Positions 25,839 to 33,964 of a stretch of DNA of 64,000 nucleotides are shown here, one piece after another (position 1 is the first letter of the stretch; every line of letters starts with the position of its first letter). This DNA is from Jannaschia sp. CCS1 (lineage in GTDB: Bacteria > Pseudomonadota > Alphaproteobacteria > Rhodobacterales > Rhodobacteraceae): contig NC_007802.1 in NCBI RefSeq assembly GCF_000013565.1, forward strand, positions 1,054,001-1,118,000, in the 5' to 3' direction. The notes under the pieces were generated by a model. That model searched no databases and was not told the origin of the DNA. It worked only from the letters and a program-made list of their open reading frames with translations. The translations under genes were made by a program, and so were the position numbers.

Positions 25839-25875
25839 GAGTTGTATCTGCCCGGATGAAAGAGGGAGCGGCGTG
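25839..25875 (+). repeat. Dispersed 37-bp repeat, copy 2
   Basis: GAGTTGTATCTGCCCGGATG then AAAGAGGGAGCGGCGTG, between the convergent phaR and GNAT genes. It ends in GTG, which opens only a 14-codon frame here. Confidence 0.8.
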
Positions 25876-25913
25876 AGCCTCGTCAGACGGCCCGTGTGGG
25901 GAGAAGCGCGACC

Positions 25914-26471
25914 CTAGGGGTTGGACTGGTCGTGCCACGCCGCGCGGGTCAGGCGCATCCGAACCCAATCCATGCGCCCGGTTCCGAGGTCGAGGGTCAG
26001 GTTATCCATCCGCGCGGCCCCCAGCTTCGCGGTGGCCTTCTGGGATCGGATATTGGTGGGCGCGATGTGAAACCAGGCCTCTGGCGCGGTGGCGAAGAGG
26101 TGGTCCAGCATCAGGCGTTTCATGGCGAAGTTTGTCTGCCCGCCCCAATGCGCTCGTACCAGAAACGTGAAGCCGATCCCGATGCCGTCGGGCGCATCGG
26201 CAGAGGCATAATAGCGCGACATTCCAATGGCCTGGCCGTTTGCGTCTTCGGCGATCAGCGTGCCGCCCGCTTTGAGGAGAGCTTCAAAATACGGCCGGAA
26301 CACGTCCGGCTTGTAGCGATCCGTCGACGGATGTCCCGCCCAGATGCCGGGGTCGCTGCCGGCGATTGTGAGTGCGGCCAAGTCCTGCGCCACCATGGGC
26401 CGCAGGTGCAGCGTGGCGGAGCGCAGGGGGATCAGCTCAAAACCGTCGGGCAGCGGACGTGCGTCACTCAT
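25914..26471 (-). CDS. GNAT-family N-acetyltransferase (RimJ/RimL-like)
   Basis: 185 residues. The GNAT fold is recognisable from LRPMVAQDLAAL, GIGFTFLVRAHWGGQTNFAMKRLML (acetyl-CoA binding loop region) and a terminal VRMRLTRAAW. No acceptor is implied by sequence. The ATG overlaps the stop of the upstream class III aminotransferase (ATGA), so they are cotranscribed. Confidence 0.87.
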   Translation of the reverse strand: MSDARPLPDGFELIPLRSATLHLRPMVAQDLAALTIAGSDPGIWAGHPSTDRYKPDVFRPYFEALLKAGGTLIAEDANGQAIGMSRYYASADAPDGIGIGFTFLVRAHWGGQTNFAMKRLMLDHLFATAPEAWFHIAPTNIRSQKATAKLGAARMDNLTLDLGTGRMDWVRMRLTRAAWHDQSNP

Positions 26472-27829
26472 GTGATCTCTGCAAACACCTGCCGCAGCGC
26501 CGCATCGAGCTTCTCGCACATCTCATCCATCTGCCCGTCGGTCAGGGTGAAGGCGGGGCAGAGCACCACCGATTGTCCCAGTGGGCGGCAGATCAACCCG
26601 TGGTCGGTGCAGGTATTGGCGATCCGTTCGCTGACCGACAGGTCGCCCTCGAACGGCACCTTGCCCTCGCGCACCGCCTCCAGCGCCCACATGTAGCCGA
26701 TGCCGCGCAGCTCTCCGATGTTGGGGTGTTTTGCGACCTCGGCCAAGCCCGCTTCCATCCGGCCCGCACCCGCGCGGACGCTATCCAGCAGCCCCTCCTC
26801 CAGCACCACGTCGATGGCCTTCAGGGCCACCGCACAACCCACCGGGTGGCCCGACGCGGTGAAGCCGTGGGGGAATTCCTCGATCGGGTCGATGGCCGCT
26901 TGCAGGCGGTCCGTCATCTGAGGCCCCAACATCACCGCGCCCATGGGAAAATACCCTGCTGTCAGGGCTTTGGAGGATATGATGGCATCGGGGATGAAGT
27001 CATAGCTCTCGCAGCCCCAGACCTCTCCGGTGCGGCCAAACCCGCAGATCACCTCATCGGAAATGAGCGGGATGCCATGCCGGCGCAGCACCGCCTGCAT
27101 CGCCTGAAAGTACCCCTCGGGCGGAGGGATCACCCCGCCTGCGCCCAGAACCGGTTCCGCAAAGAACCCCGCAATCGTCTCCGCGCCCTCGCGCGCGATG
27201 ACGTCCTCCAACTCAAGCGCCAGCCGGGCGGTAAACGCGGCCTCACTCTCGCCCTCGTGCCCCTCGCGCCAGTAATGCGGGCAGGTGAGGTGGACGAACC
27301 CGTCGAGCGGCAGGCCGAACACCTCGTTATACGGCTTCGCGGTCATGGAGGCCGAGACCGCCGTGACCCCATGATAAGCATTGCCCCGGGTCAGGATTTT
27401 GCGCTTTTGCGGCGTGCCTTCCGCGCGGGCCATGAACCACAGCATCTTGACCATGGTGTCGTTCGCCTCGGACCCGGAATTCGTGTAGAACACCTTGCCG
27501 CGGTCCCAGGGTGACACGTCGATCAACCGCTCGGACAAGGCCACCGTTTGGTCGGACATGCGGCCAAAGAAGGCGTGATAGCCGGGGAAGCGGTCGTATT
27601 GCGCCTTGGCGGCCTCGGCCAATCCTTTGTGGTCAAATCCCGCCACCATGTTCCAAAGGCCCGAATTGCTATCGAGGTACTTTTTCCCATTGGTGTCAAA
27701 GATATACGGACCCTCACCGTGGGTGACGACAACGGTTCCCCGGTCGCGGATCGACGGCAGATCGGTGAAGCCATAGAGCGAGTATTCCTCGGCGCGCGCT
27801 TCCCAGGAATTGGGGGCGTAGGTGTTCAT
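26468..27829 (-). CDS. Class III (omega) aminotransferase
   Basis: A 453-residue PLP enzyme. Motifs: YTNSGSEANDTMVKM (phosphate cup), HGVTAVSASM, SDEVICGFGRTGEVWG (Asp binding PLP nitrogen) and the lysine in SSKALTAGYFPMGAV. The subgroup includes taurine-, beta-alanine- and putrescine-pyruvate transaminases. Within a cluster with PuuA-, PuuB- and PuuD-like genes, a polyamine or omega-amino acid substrate is plausible. Coupled to the GNAT gene downstream. Confidence 0.93.
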   Translation of the reverse strand: MNTYAPNSWEARAEEYSLYGFTDLPSIRDRGTVVVTHGEGPYIFDTNGKKYLDSNSGLWNMVAGFDHKGLAEAAKAQYDRFPGYHAFFGRMSDQTVALSERLIDVSPWDRGKVFYTNSGSEANDTMVKMLWFMARAEGTPQKRKILTRGNAYHGVTAVSASMTAKPYNEVFGLPLDGFVHLTCPHYWREGHEGESEAAFTARLALELEDVIAREGAETIAGFFAEPVLGAGGVIPPPEGYFQAMQAVLRRHGIPLISDEVICGFGRTGEVWGCESYDFIPDAIISSKALTAGYFPMGAVMLGPQMTDRLQAAIDPIEEFPHGFTASGHPVGCAVALKAIDVVLEEGLLDSVRAGAGRMEAGLAEVAKHPNIGELRGIGYMWALEAVREGKVPFEGDLSVSERIANTCTDHGLICRPLGQSVVLCPAFTLTDGQMDEMCEKLDAALRQVFAEIT

Positions 27830-27883
27830 GGTGCGGACCTCCGTGGTACTTGTCGCTGACGCTACGCCCGTGTCCCGTGGCGC

Positions 27884-28783
27884 TCAATAGGCGATGTCGG
27901 TTCGGTGCTCGGCCCGCGTGATCCAGTCGAAATACCGCCGCCGCAGGTCCAGCGCCACGGGCCCTGCCGCATCGTTGGAGAAGACGCGGTTATCGACCCG
28001 CGCCACCGGGATCACGCCGCCGCCCGAGGACGACAGGAAGACCTCATCGGCCTCCAGGAATTCGTCCAGGGGCAGCGGGCGTGTTTCGACCGTCAGGCCC
28101 GCCTCTGCGGCCATTTCCAGCACCGTGCGGCGGGTGATGCCATGCAACACACCGTGGTCCGACGTCACGATCCGGTCACCGAACAGGGCGAAGGCGTTGA
28201 AGCCCGGCCCTTCGGTCACATGGCCCGCGTGGTCCAGCAGCAAGACCGTCTCAAACCCCTTGTCTTTCGCCTCGAACAACCCGCCGGTGAAATCGCCCCA
28301 ATGGTAGTTTTTCACGGTGGGATCAACGCTGTCGGCGGGGATGCGGCGGGTGCGTTTGGCGATCCAGACGGAGGTTCCACGCTCGGCGATTTCGGGTTTC
28401 ACGATGTGCACGTACGGCACGCACCAGGCGTAGAAGTGGTTGGCACAATCGCGCGGGTCCCGCGATCCGGGCACCGGGTTGCGCCCCCGCGCGGCGACCA
28501 TGGCGACATAGCTGTCGCGCAATCCGCTTGCGGCCACCATCCGGGTCAGGGCCGTTTTCACGCCGTCCCCGTCGCGCCCGATATCCATCCGCAGCGCGCC
28601 GACGGAGGCCATGAACCGCGCCACGTAATCATCCAGCCGGAAGAAGCCGCCCCGCCAGACCGGCACCACGTCATAGGCGATGTCGGAATGGGTCAGGCCC
28701 CAATCGGTGACGGGGATCGCGGCCTCTGCGATGGGGATGATGCGGCTCCCCATCCAGGCCGCGCCGTTGGATAAATCATTCAT
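27884..28783 (-). CDS. Class IV aminotransferase (branched-chain/D-amino acid type)
   Basis: A 299-residue fold type IV PLP enzyme. The catalytic lysine is in TVKNYHWGDF, the phosphate-binding region in HGITRRTVLEMA, and FLSSSGGGVIPVARVD follows near the end. It is closer to the D-amino acid/4-amino-4-deoxychorismate lyase-like group than to IlvE. Same strand as the neighbouring aminotransferases, 54 bp upstream of the class III gene. Confidence 0.9.
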   Translation of the reverse strand: MNDLSNGAAWMGSRIIPIAEAAIPVTDWGLTHSDIAYDVVPVWRGGFFRLDDYVARFMASVGALRMDIGRDGDGVKTALTRMVAASGLRDSYVAMVAARGRNPVPGSRDPRDCANHFYAWCVPYVHIVKPEIAERGTSVWIAKRTRRIPADSVDPTVKNYHWGDFTGGLFEAKDKGFETVLLLDHAGHVTEGPGFNAFALFGDRIVTSDHGVLHGITRRTVLEMAAEAGLTVETRPLPLDEFLEADEVFLSSSGGGVIPVARVDNRVFSNDAAGPVALDLRRRYFDWITRAEHRTDIAY

Positions 28784-28831
28784 CCCCCGACGCTGGCCCA
28801 GGCCCGCGCGCGGTTCAAGTGCCCCAATCGC

Positions 28832-30034
28832 TCAGGTCCCGTAGGCGCGCACCTCACCCTTCACGTCCTCGGCGGCGGCCAGAAGCGCGCCCGCGATGAA
28901 GTCGAGATCCGGTTTCGTCAGTCGCGCGGGCAGGCGCACGTCGCAGGCCCGCATCAGCATGGCGCGGGTCTGCGGCAGGTCGGGCGTCTTTCCGGGGATG
29001 AACTGCCAGTTCCAGAACGCGCGCGCATTGTCGGTGGACAGGCCGAAGATCTGCACCGTGACGCCACGGGCGCTTGCAGCATCGGCAAAGGCGCGGGCCT
29101 CCGCATCGGTGTGGACCTCATCGAGGTTGAACTGGATCGAATCCGGTGCGCGGTCTTCGGGGCCGAGGGGATCGGGCACGCTCAGCCAGCGAGAGGTGTT
29201 CAGCACGCCCGCCACATAATCGTGGTTCGCGCGGCCATCGCGCACCCGGCGGGCGACTTCGGGCAATTGCGGGCGGATCACCGCGGCGCTGAGGTTCTGC
29301 ATCCGCAGATTGTAAAGCGGCAGCTTGTTCTGCCAGCGGGCGAAGGCCTCCACCAATGCCGCGTCATGGGCATGTTTCTTCCACGTATGCTCATAGGCGC
29401 CCGACATGATCACGGCGCGCGCCACAAGGTCTGCGTCATCGGTGATCAGGATGCCGCCTTCGCCCGCGTTCACCAGTTTATAGGATTGGAAACTGAAGCA
29501 GCCCACGCGCCCGATCGTGCCGATCTTGCGCCCGTGCCATTCGGTGCCCAATGAGTGCGCCGCGTCTTCGATCAGCGGGATCCCCGCCGCATTACACGCC
29601 GCCTCAATCGCATCCATGTCGGAGGTATGGCCGCGCATATGGCTGATCAGGACCCCATGGACACCCGGTAATTTCGCCATGAAATCAACCATATCCACCC
29701 GGTAGTTGGAGCCCACTTCGCACAGGACCGGCTGCATACCTGCATGGACGATGGATGACGGCACAGCCGCGAAGGTGAAGGCCGGGATCAGGATTTTCGC
29801 GCCCTTGGGCAGGCCCAACGCCTCCAGCGACAGGAACAGCGCGGCAGAGCAGCTGGACACGGCCAGCGCATATTTGGTGCCCATCATCGCGGCGAATTCC
29901 TGCTCCAGCAGGGCCACGGGCGCATCCTCGGGCGCGGTGTAGCGGAACAGGTCGCCGCTTTGCAGCAGCCGGTCAATCTCGGCGCGGGCGGCCTCTGGAA
30001 TGGGCTCGGCATCATAGACATTTGGCGCAGACAT
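28832..30034 (-). CDS. DegT/DnrJ/EryC1-family aminotransferase
   Basis: A 400-residue PLP-dependent enzyme of the sugar-aminotransferase fold. Internal lysine in SFQSYKLVNAGEGGILIT; LIEDAAHSLGTEWHG holds the Asp-x-x-His PLP contacts. Usual substrates are keto-sugars, but no other sugar-nucleotide genes lie here, so its presence beside polyamine-type genes is odd. AGGTGA precedes the ATG. An inverted repeat lies immediately upstream. Confidence 0.9.
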   Translation of the reverse strand: MSAPNVYDAEPIPEAARAEIDRLLQSGDLFRYTAPEDAPVALLEQEFAAMMGTKYALAVSSCSAALFLSLEALGLPKGAKILIPAFTFAAVPSSIVHAGMQPVLCEVGSNYRVDMVDFMAKLPGVHGVLISHMRGHTSDMDAIEAACNAAGIPLIEDAAHSLGTEWHGRKIGTIGRVGCFSFQSYKLVNAGEGGILITDDADLVARAVIMSGAYEHTWKKHAHDAALVEAFARWQNKLPLYNLRMQNLSAAVIRPQLPEVARRVRDGRANHDYVAGVLNTSRWLSVPDPLGPEDRAPDSIQFNLDEVHTDAEARAFADAASARGVTVQIFGLSTDNARAFWNWQFIPGKTPDLPQTRAMLMRACDVRLPARLTKPDLDFIAGALLAAAEDVKGEVRAYGT

Positions 30035-30048
30035 GATTTCACCTTTTT

Positions 30049-30063
30049 GAAATATGATATTTC
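30049..30063. promoter_or_regulatory. Operator-like palindrome upstream of the DegT gene
   Basis: GAAATAT-G-ATATTTC: perfect 7-bp arms with a single central base, in an AT-rich patch about 15 bases before the start codon. It is likely a repressor site for the 30.0-25.9 kb minus-strand unit. No regulator gene adjoins it. Confidence 0.55.
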
Positions 30064-30150
30064 GTTTTGCTTATATAGGCAGAGAGACACGACAGAAAAG
30101 CGACAAAATCGCGTCAGGTCGAAATGTCCGGAAATCTGCCGAGGGTCGCG

Positions 30151-31446
30151 CTACAGGCCCAACCGGTCGCGCAGAGCAAACCACGACATCGCGAGGGTCA
30201 GGATTGGCGCGCGCAGGGCCGTCCCCCCTGGAAATGCTGGGATTTTCAGGGTTTCCATCGTCGCCAAGCCATCCTCCTGGCCCAACAATTCCTCGGCCAT
30301 CACACGGCCCGCCATCCCGGACAAAGCGACCCCGTGGCCGGAGAATCCCGCGCCCGAGATCACGTTGGGCGCGACCCGCGCCACATGGGGCAGGCGCGAC
30401 GGCGTGATGCCCAACGACCCGCCCCAGACGTGGTCGATCCGCACGCCCGCCAGTTGCGGAAAGAGACGCTCCATCCGCGCCACAAGGGCCGTTTTGATGT
30501 CGCGGGGGAAGCCGATGGAATAGCTCTCCCGCCCGCCGAACAGAAACCGGCTGTTGTGATCGAAGCGGTAGTAATTCACCACGAATTTGCTGTCCGACAC
30601 CGCGATATCGCGGGCCAGAACGTCTTGCCAAGTATCGGGCAGGGGCTCCGTGGCGGCGATGAACGAATTGATCGGCATGACCCGGCGGTTCACGTGCGGC
30701 AGGATGTTGGGCAGATAGCCGTTGCCCGCCACGATCACATGGCCCGCGTCCACGCGCCCGCGCGGTGTGTGCAGGATCACGCGGGGGCCCATGGCGACGT
30801 CGATCACTTCGGTCCTCTCATGGATCACCGCGCCTGCCGCCATCGCTGTTCGGGCCAACGCCAAAGCATAGGCCAGCGGCTGCACATGCCCGCCCGTCTC
30901 ATCCAGCGTGCCGCCCATATAGGCGGGCGCTTTGACCAAGGCGGCAAAGGCGTCGCGGCCCAAGACCTCCACGTTTGTGCCGTAGTGGCGGTTCATGTGG
31001 TCCGCCTCCAACCGCGCTTCGGCGAGGTCCAGTGCGTGATATTCGCCATGGGCGATGCCGGGGCGGAAGTGGGTTTCGGGCGCATTGTCGCAGATCTCGC
31101 GCAGCTGCGCCTTGCTCGCTTCGGCCAGATCCCACAGGGCATGGGCGCGGGTCTCTCCCAGCTTGTCCTCCAGCGCGCGTTGGCCCGCGTTGAAGCCCGA
31201 ATGCATCTGCCCGCCATTGCGCCCCGACGCACCGAAGCCCACCCGGTGGGCATCCAGCACGGCCACGCTGCGGCCCGCGCGCGCCAGCGTTAATGCCGCC
31301 CAAAGCCCGGTGAATCCCGCGCCAATGACCGCGACATCGGCCTTGATGGTGCCAGTCAGGGGGGCATGCTCCGGGGCCTCCACCTCGGCGGCATAGACCG
31401 AGGGCGCGTGGTGGCCGGGGCGGTCGTTGCGGTAAAGCGCGCTCAT
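30151..31446 (-). CDS. PuuB-like FAD-dependent oxidoreductase
   Basis: 431 residues, DAO/glycine-oxidase fold. Dinucleotide-binding motif VIGAGFTGLWAAL (about residue 33), a second FAD contact in RNGGQMHSGFN, and the C-terminal GFSGHGVALSGMAG. This matches the gamma-glutamylputrescine oxidoreductase (PuuB/OrdL) group. It lies downstream of PuuA-like and amidotransferase genes. Start at 31446 overlaps the previous stop (ATGA). Confidence 0.9.
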   Translation of the reverse strand: MSALYRNDRPGHHAPSVYAAEVEAPEHAPLTGTIKADVAVIGAGFTGLWAALTLARAGRSVAVLDAHRVGFGASGRNGGQMHSGFNAGQRALEDKLGETRAHALWDLAEASKAQLREICDNAPETHFRPGIAHGEYHALDLAEARLEADHMNRHYGTNVEVLGRDAFAALVKAPAYMGGTLDETGGHVQPLAYALALARTAMAAGAVIHERTEVIDVAMGPRVILHTPRGRVDAGHVIVAGNGYLPNILPHVNRRVMPINSFIAATEPLPDTWQDVLARDIAVSDSKFVVNYYRFDHNSRFLFGGRESYSIGFPRDIKTALVARMERLFPQLAGVRIDHVWGGSLGITPSRLPHVARVAPNVISGAGFSGHGVALSGMAGRVMAEELLGQEDGLATMETLKIPAFPGGTALRAPILTLAMSWFALRDRLGL

Positions 31447-31736
31447 GGAAAAGGCCGCTGTTCGGGCGGCAGATCGCGCAGCAACACAGGGTTGGCGGTG
31501 TCGACATAGCACCGGATCGTCAAATCCTCCCCCTCGGCCAGGGCGCGCAGGTGATCGCCGGTCAGGCACCCGGCATCCAATAGATCGCCAAGATCTGTGG
31601 TGGCCGGTGCAAGCGTATCGGTGGCGGAGGGGGTGAAGATGACCGGCCCGTCCCAAAGCCAGATCGCCAGCGCCACGCCACCAGCCGTGATCAGCGCGGT
31701 GTCTTGCCACCAGCGGAGGGAGCCCGGGTCAGACAT
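31443..31736 (-). CDS. Small membrane-anchored protein
   Basis: 97 residues; one hydrophobic segment (about 14-34) followed by an acidic domain with two cysteines (GCLTGDH, IRCYVD). Overlaps both neighbours, the PuuA-like gene by 8 bp and the PuuB-like gene by 4 bp, so it is probably translated as part of the operon. Likely periplasmic-facing. No known family. Confidence 0.65.
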   Translation of the reverse strand: MSDPGSLRWWQDTALITAGGVALAIWLWDGPVIFTPSATDTLAPATTDLGDLLDAGCLTGDHLRALAEGEDLTIRCYVDTANPVLLRDLPPEQRPFP

Positions 31737-33090
31737 TCAGCAACAGATGCTCCCGCTCCCAGGGGCTGATGACGTGGAGGAATTCGCTGTATTCCAATTG
31801 CTTGACGGCGGAATAGACGCGGCAGAAGTCCTCTCCCAACACCTGTTGGACACCCAGATTGGCCTCCAGCAACCCCAGCGCGTCGCCCAGACCCCGTGGC
31901 ACGCCCGACTCTGCCGAATAGGCGTCGCCCTTGAACTCATCCGAGGGACCCTCGCCCTCCATCAACCCCAGATAGCCCGTGGCGAGGCTGGCGGCGATGC
32001 CCAGATAGGGGTTGCAATCCATGCCTGGCAGACGGTTTTCGACCCGCCGTGCAGAGGGTTCCGAGACCGGCACCCGCAACCCCGTGGTGCGATTGTCGCG
32101 GCCCCATTCAAGGTTGATTGGTGCCGCAAAATCAGGGACATAGCGGCGGTAGCTGTTCACATAGGGCGCAAGCAGGGCGATCACGGCGGGCATATTGCGC
32201 TGCATGCCGCCGATGAAATGGGCGAAGGCGGGGGTTTCCGCACCGTCGGCATCGGAGAAGATGTTGGCCCCCGTGGCGCTGCCCACGACCGAGTGGTGGA
32301 TATGCATCGCGCTGCCCGGCTCTCCGGCGATGGGTTTGGCCATGAACGTCGCGTACATGTCGTGGCGCAGCGCGGCCTCCCGGATCATCCGTTTGAAGTA
32401 GAACATCTCGTCGGCCAGCTTCACCGGATCGCCGTGACGCAGGTTCAATTCGATCTGCCCCGCTCCGCCTTCTTGCAGGATGCCGTCGATCTCAAGGCCC
32501 ATGCTTTCGGCGAAATCGTAAATATCATCGATGACTTGCCCATATTCATCCACGGCCGACATCGAATAGGCCTGCCGGGCCGCGGCGCGCCTGCCAGACC
32601 GGCCCATGGGCGGCTCGATCTCTCGGGCCGGGTCGGTGTTGGGGGCGACGAGGTAGAATTCCATCTCGGGCGCCACGATCGGCTGCCAGCCGCGCGCGTT
32701 GTACAGATCCACCACGCGTTTGAGGACGTTGCGCGGGGCAAACGTGACGGGATCACCCTGCTGGTCGTGGATGTCGTGGATCACCTGAAGCGTCCAGTCG
32801 GCGGTCCAGGGCGCGGGCAGGGCGGTGTCGAAATCGGGCGTCAGGATCATGTCCGGCTCGGTGAAGCCATCGCCGACATCATCGGCCCAATCGCCTGTAA
32901 TGGTTTGGAAAAAGATCGAGTTGGGCAGGTAGAACTGCGTCTGCCGCGCGAATTTCGCGCCCGGCATCGCCTTGCCCCGGGCCACGCCCGCGAGGTCCGA
33001 GACGATGCATTCGACCTCATCCAAGGTGCGGCCTTGCAGGTAATCGCGCGCGATCTGCGGCAGTTTGGTGAGGAGGTCTGACTGGCTCAT
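31729..33090 (-). CDS. PuuA-like glutamine synthetase 1
   Basis: A 453-residue GS-fold ligase. Landmarks are DLAGVARGKAMPGAKF, the glutamate/metal segment EGGAGQIELNLRHGD, HIHHSVV and the arginine-rich NRTTGLRVPVSEPSARRVENRLPG. The sequence is closer to gamma-glutamylpolyamine synthetases (PuuA/GlnA2-3 type) than to GlnA, and lacks the adenylylation Tyr loop context. Paired with a class I amidotransferase and PuuB-like oxidase, it fits gamma-glutamyl-amine catabolism. Start at 33090 overlaps the amidotransferase stop (ATGA). Confidence 0.92.
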   Translation of the reverse strand: MSQSDLLTKLPQIARDYLQGRTLDEVECIVSDLAGVARGKAMPGAKFARQTQFYLPNSIFFQTITGDWADDVGDGFTEPDMILTPDFDTALPAPWTADWTLQVIHDIHDQQGDPVTFAPRNVLKRVVDLYNARGWQPIVAPEMEFYLVAPNTDPAREIEPPMGRSGRRAAARQAYSMSAVDEYGQVIDDIYDFAESMGLEIDGILQEGGAGQIELNLRHGDPVKLADEMFYFKRMIREAALRHDMYATFMAKPIAGEPGSAMHIHHSVVGSATGANIFSDADGAETPAFAHFIGGMQRNMPAVIALLAPYVNSYRRYVPDFAAPINLEWGRDNRTTGLRVPVSEPSARRVENRLPGMDCNPYLGIAASLATGYLGLMEGEGPSDEFKGDAYSAESGVPRGLGDALGLLEANLGVQQVLGEDFCRVYSAVKQLEYSEFLHVISPWEREHLLLNV

Positions 33091-33800
33091 GCGTCGGCAT
33101 CCACCCTGAAGCGGCGCGGCTGCGTGGCGTCCGCGCCTTCCAGCACATCGGCCAGCCAATCGGCGATCAGGCGGTTGTCATTGGCGCGCGCCAGCTGCGA
33201 TTTTGCCGTGGTAAGCCGGTCCGGCTCGACCAGGTGGCCCTTGGTGTCGATTAGCGTCTCGATCACCGAATTCTCAAATTCCGGATGCGGCTGGGTGGTG
33301 AGGATGCGAGGGCCAATCGCCAGGATAGCATTGTCGCAGAAGTCGGACGAACCGTGGACCGTGGCCCCGGGGGGAAGCGTGGTCACCTGATCCTGATGCC
33401 AGGCGTTCAGTGCCAACGTCCGGCCATTCGCGGTATAGGCGGTGTGGCCCACGGACCAGCCGTCGCGGAACTTTTCCACTGTGCCGCCAAGGGCCTGCGC
33501 GATGATCTGATGCCCGAAGCAGGAGCCCACGAGCGGAATCTTTGCGTCGCGGATGGCGCGGATCAGATCCTCCAGCGGCGGGATCCAGGGGTGATCCTCA
33601 TAGGCGCCATGTCTGGACCCGGTGATGAGCCAGGCATCGGCGGCATGGGGGCCATCTGGGAAATCTCCGTCGACCACGGACCAGAGTGTTTGCGTGAAGC
33701 CACGATGCGCAAAGAGCTTGGCGAAGAGCGTGCCGTAGGGGCCGTCTTTGGCGGCGACTTCATCGGGAACATGGCCGGTTTGCAGGATGCCGAGGTGCAT
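33087..33800 (-). CDS. Class I glutamine amidotransferase-like hydrolase
   Basis: 237 residues. Nucleophile Cys in GSCFGHQIIAQALGG and a QPHPEFE segment with His and Glu complete the triad. Such stand-alone domains hydrolyse gamma-glutamyl bonds; the position between two PuuA-like genes suggests a PuuD-like role (gamma-glutamyl-GABA hydrolysis), though PuuD itself belongs to a somewhat different subgroup. ATG at 33800 starts the fold directly. Confidence 0.88.
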   Translation of the reverse strand: MHLGILQTGHVPDEVAAKDGPYGTLFAKLFAHRGFTQTLWSVVDGDFPDGPHAADAWLITGSRHGAYEDHPWIPPLEDLIRAIRDAKIPLVGSCFGHQIIAQALGGTVEKFRDGWSVGHTAYTANGRTLALNAWHQDQVTTLPPGATVHGSSDFCDNAILAIGPRILTTQPHPEFENSVIETLIDTKGHLVEPDRLTTAKSQLARANDNRLIADWLADVLEGADATQPRRFRVDADA

Positions 33801-33864
33801 GGGGACGCTCACGTGATTGCGACTGAGACGACGGTATGGGGCCACACCGCGGGCGGCAAGGGGG

Positions 33865-33952
33865 GCAAACTCTTCGAAGAGTTTGCACACGTCCTTGCAA
33901 GGACGTGGCACAGAGCCTTGCAAGGCTCTGGCAAGCCTTTTCGAAAAGGCTT
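33865..33952. repeat. Palindrome array A (four units)
   Basis: Perfect palindromes at 33865-33886 (22 bp, TTCGAA core), 33888-33907 (TTGCAA core), 33911-33930 (TTGCAA core, CAGAGCC arm) and 33933-33952 (TTCGAA core), separated by 1-3 bases. It lies between the stop of the second PuuA-like gene and the amidotransferase start. In RNA each unit would form its own short hairpin. Confidence 0.92.
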
Positions 33953-33964
33953 TCGTGCGGTATG

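Noticed and set aside
31597-33081. 494-codon plus-strand frame opposite the PuuA-like gene
   Set aside because: Antisense shadow; the minus strand shows clear glutamine synthetase motifs in order.
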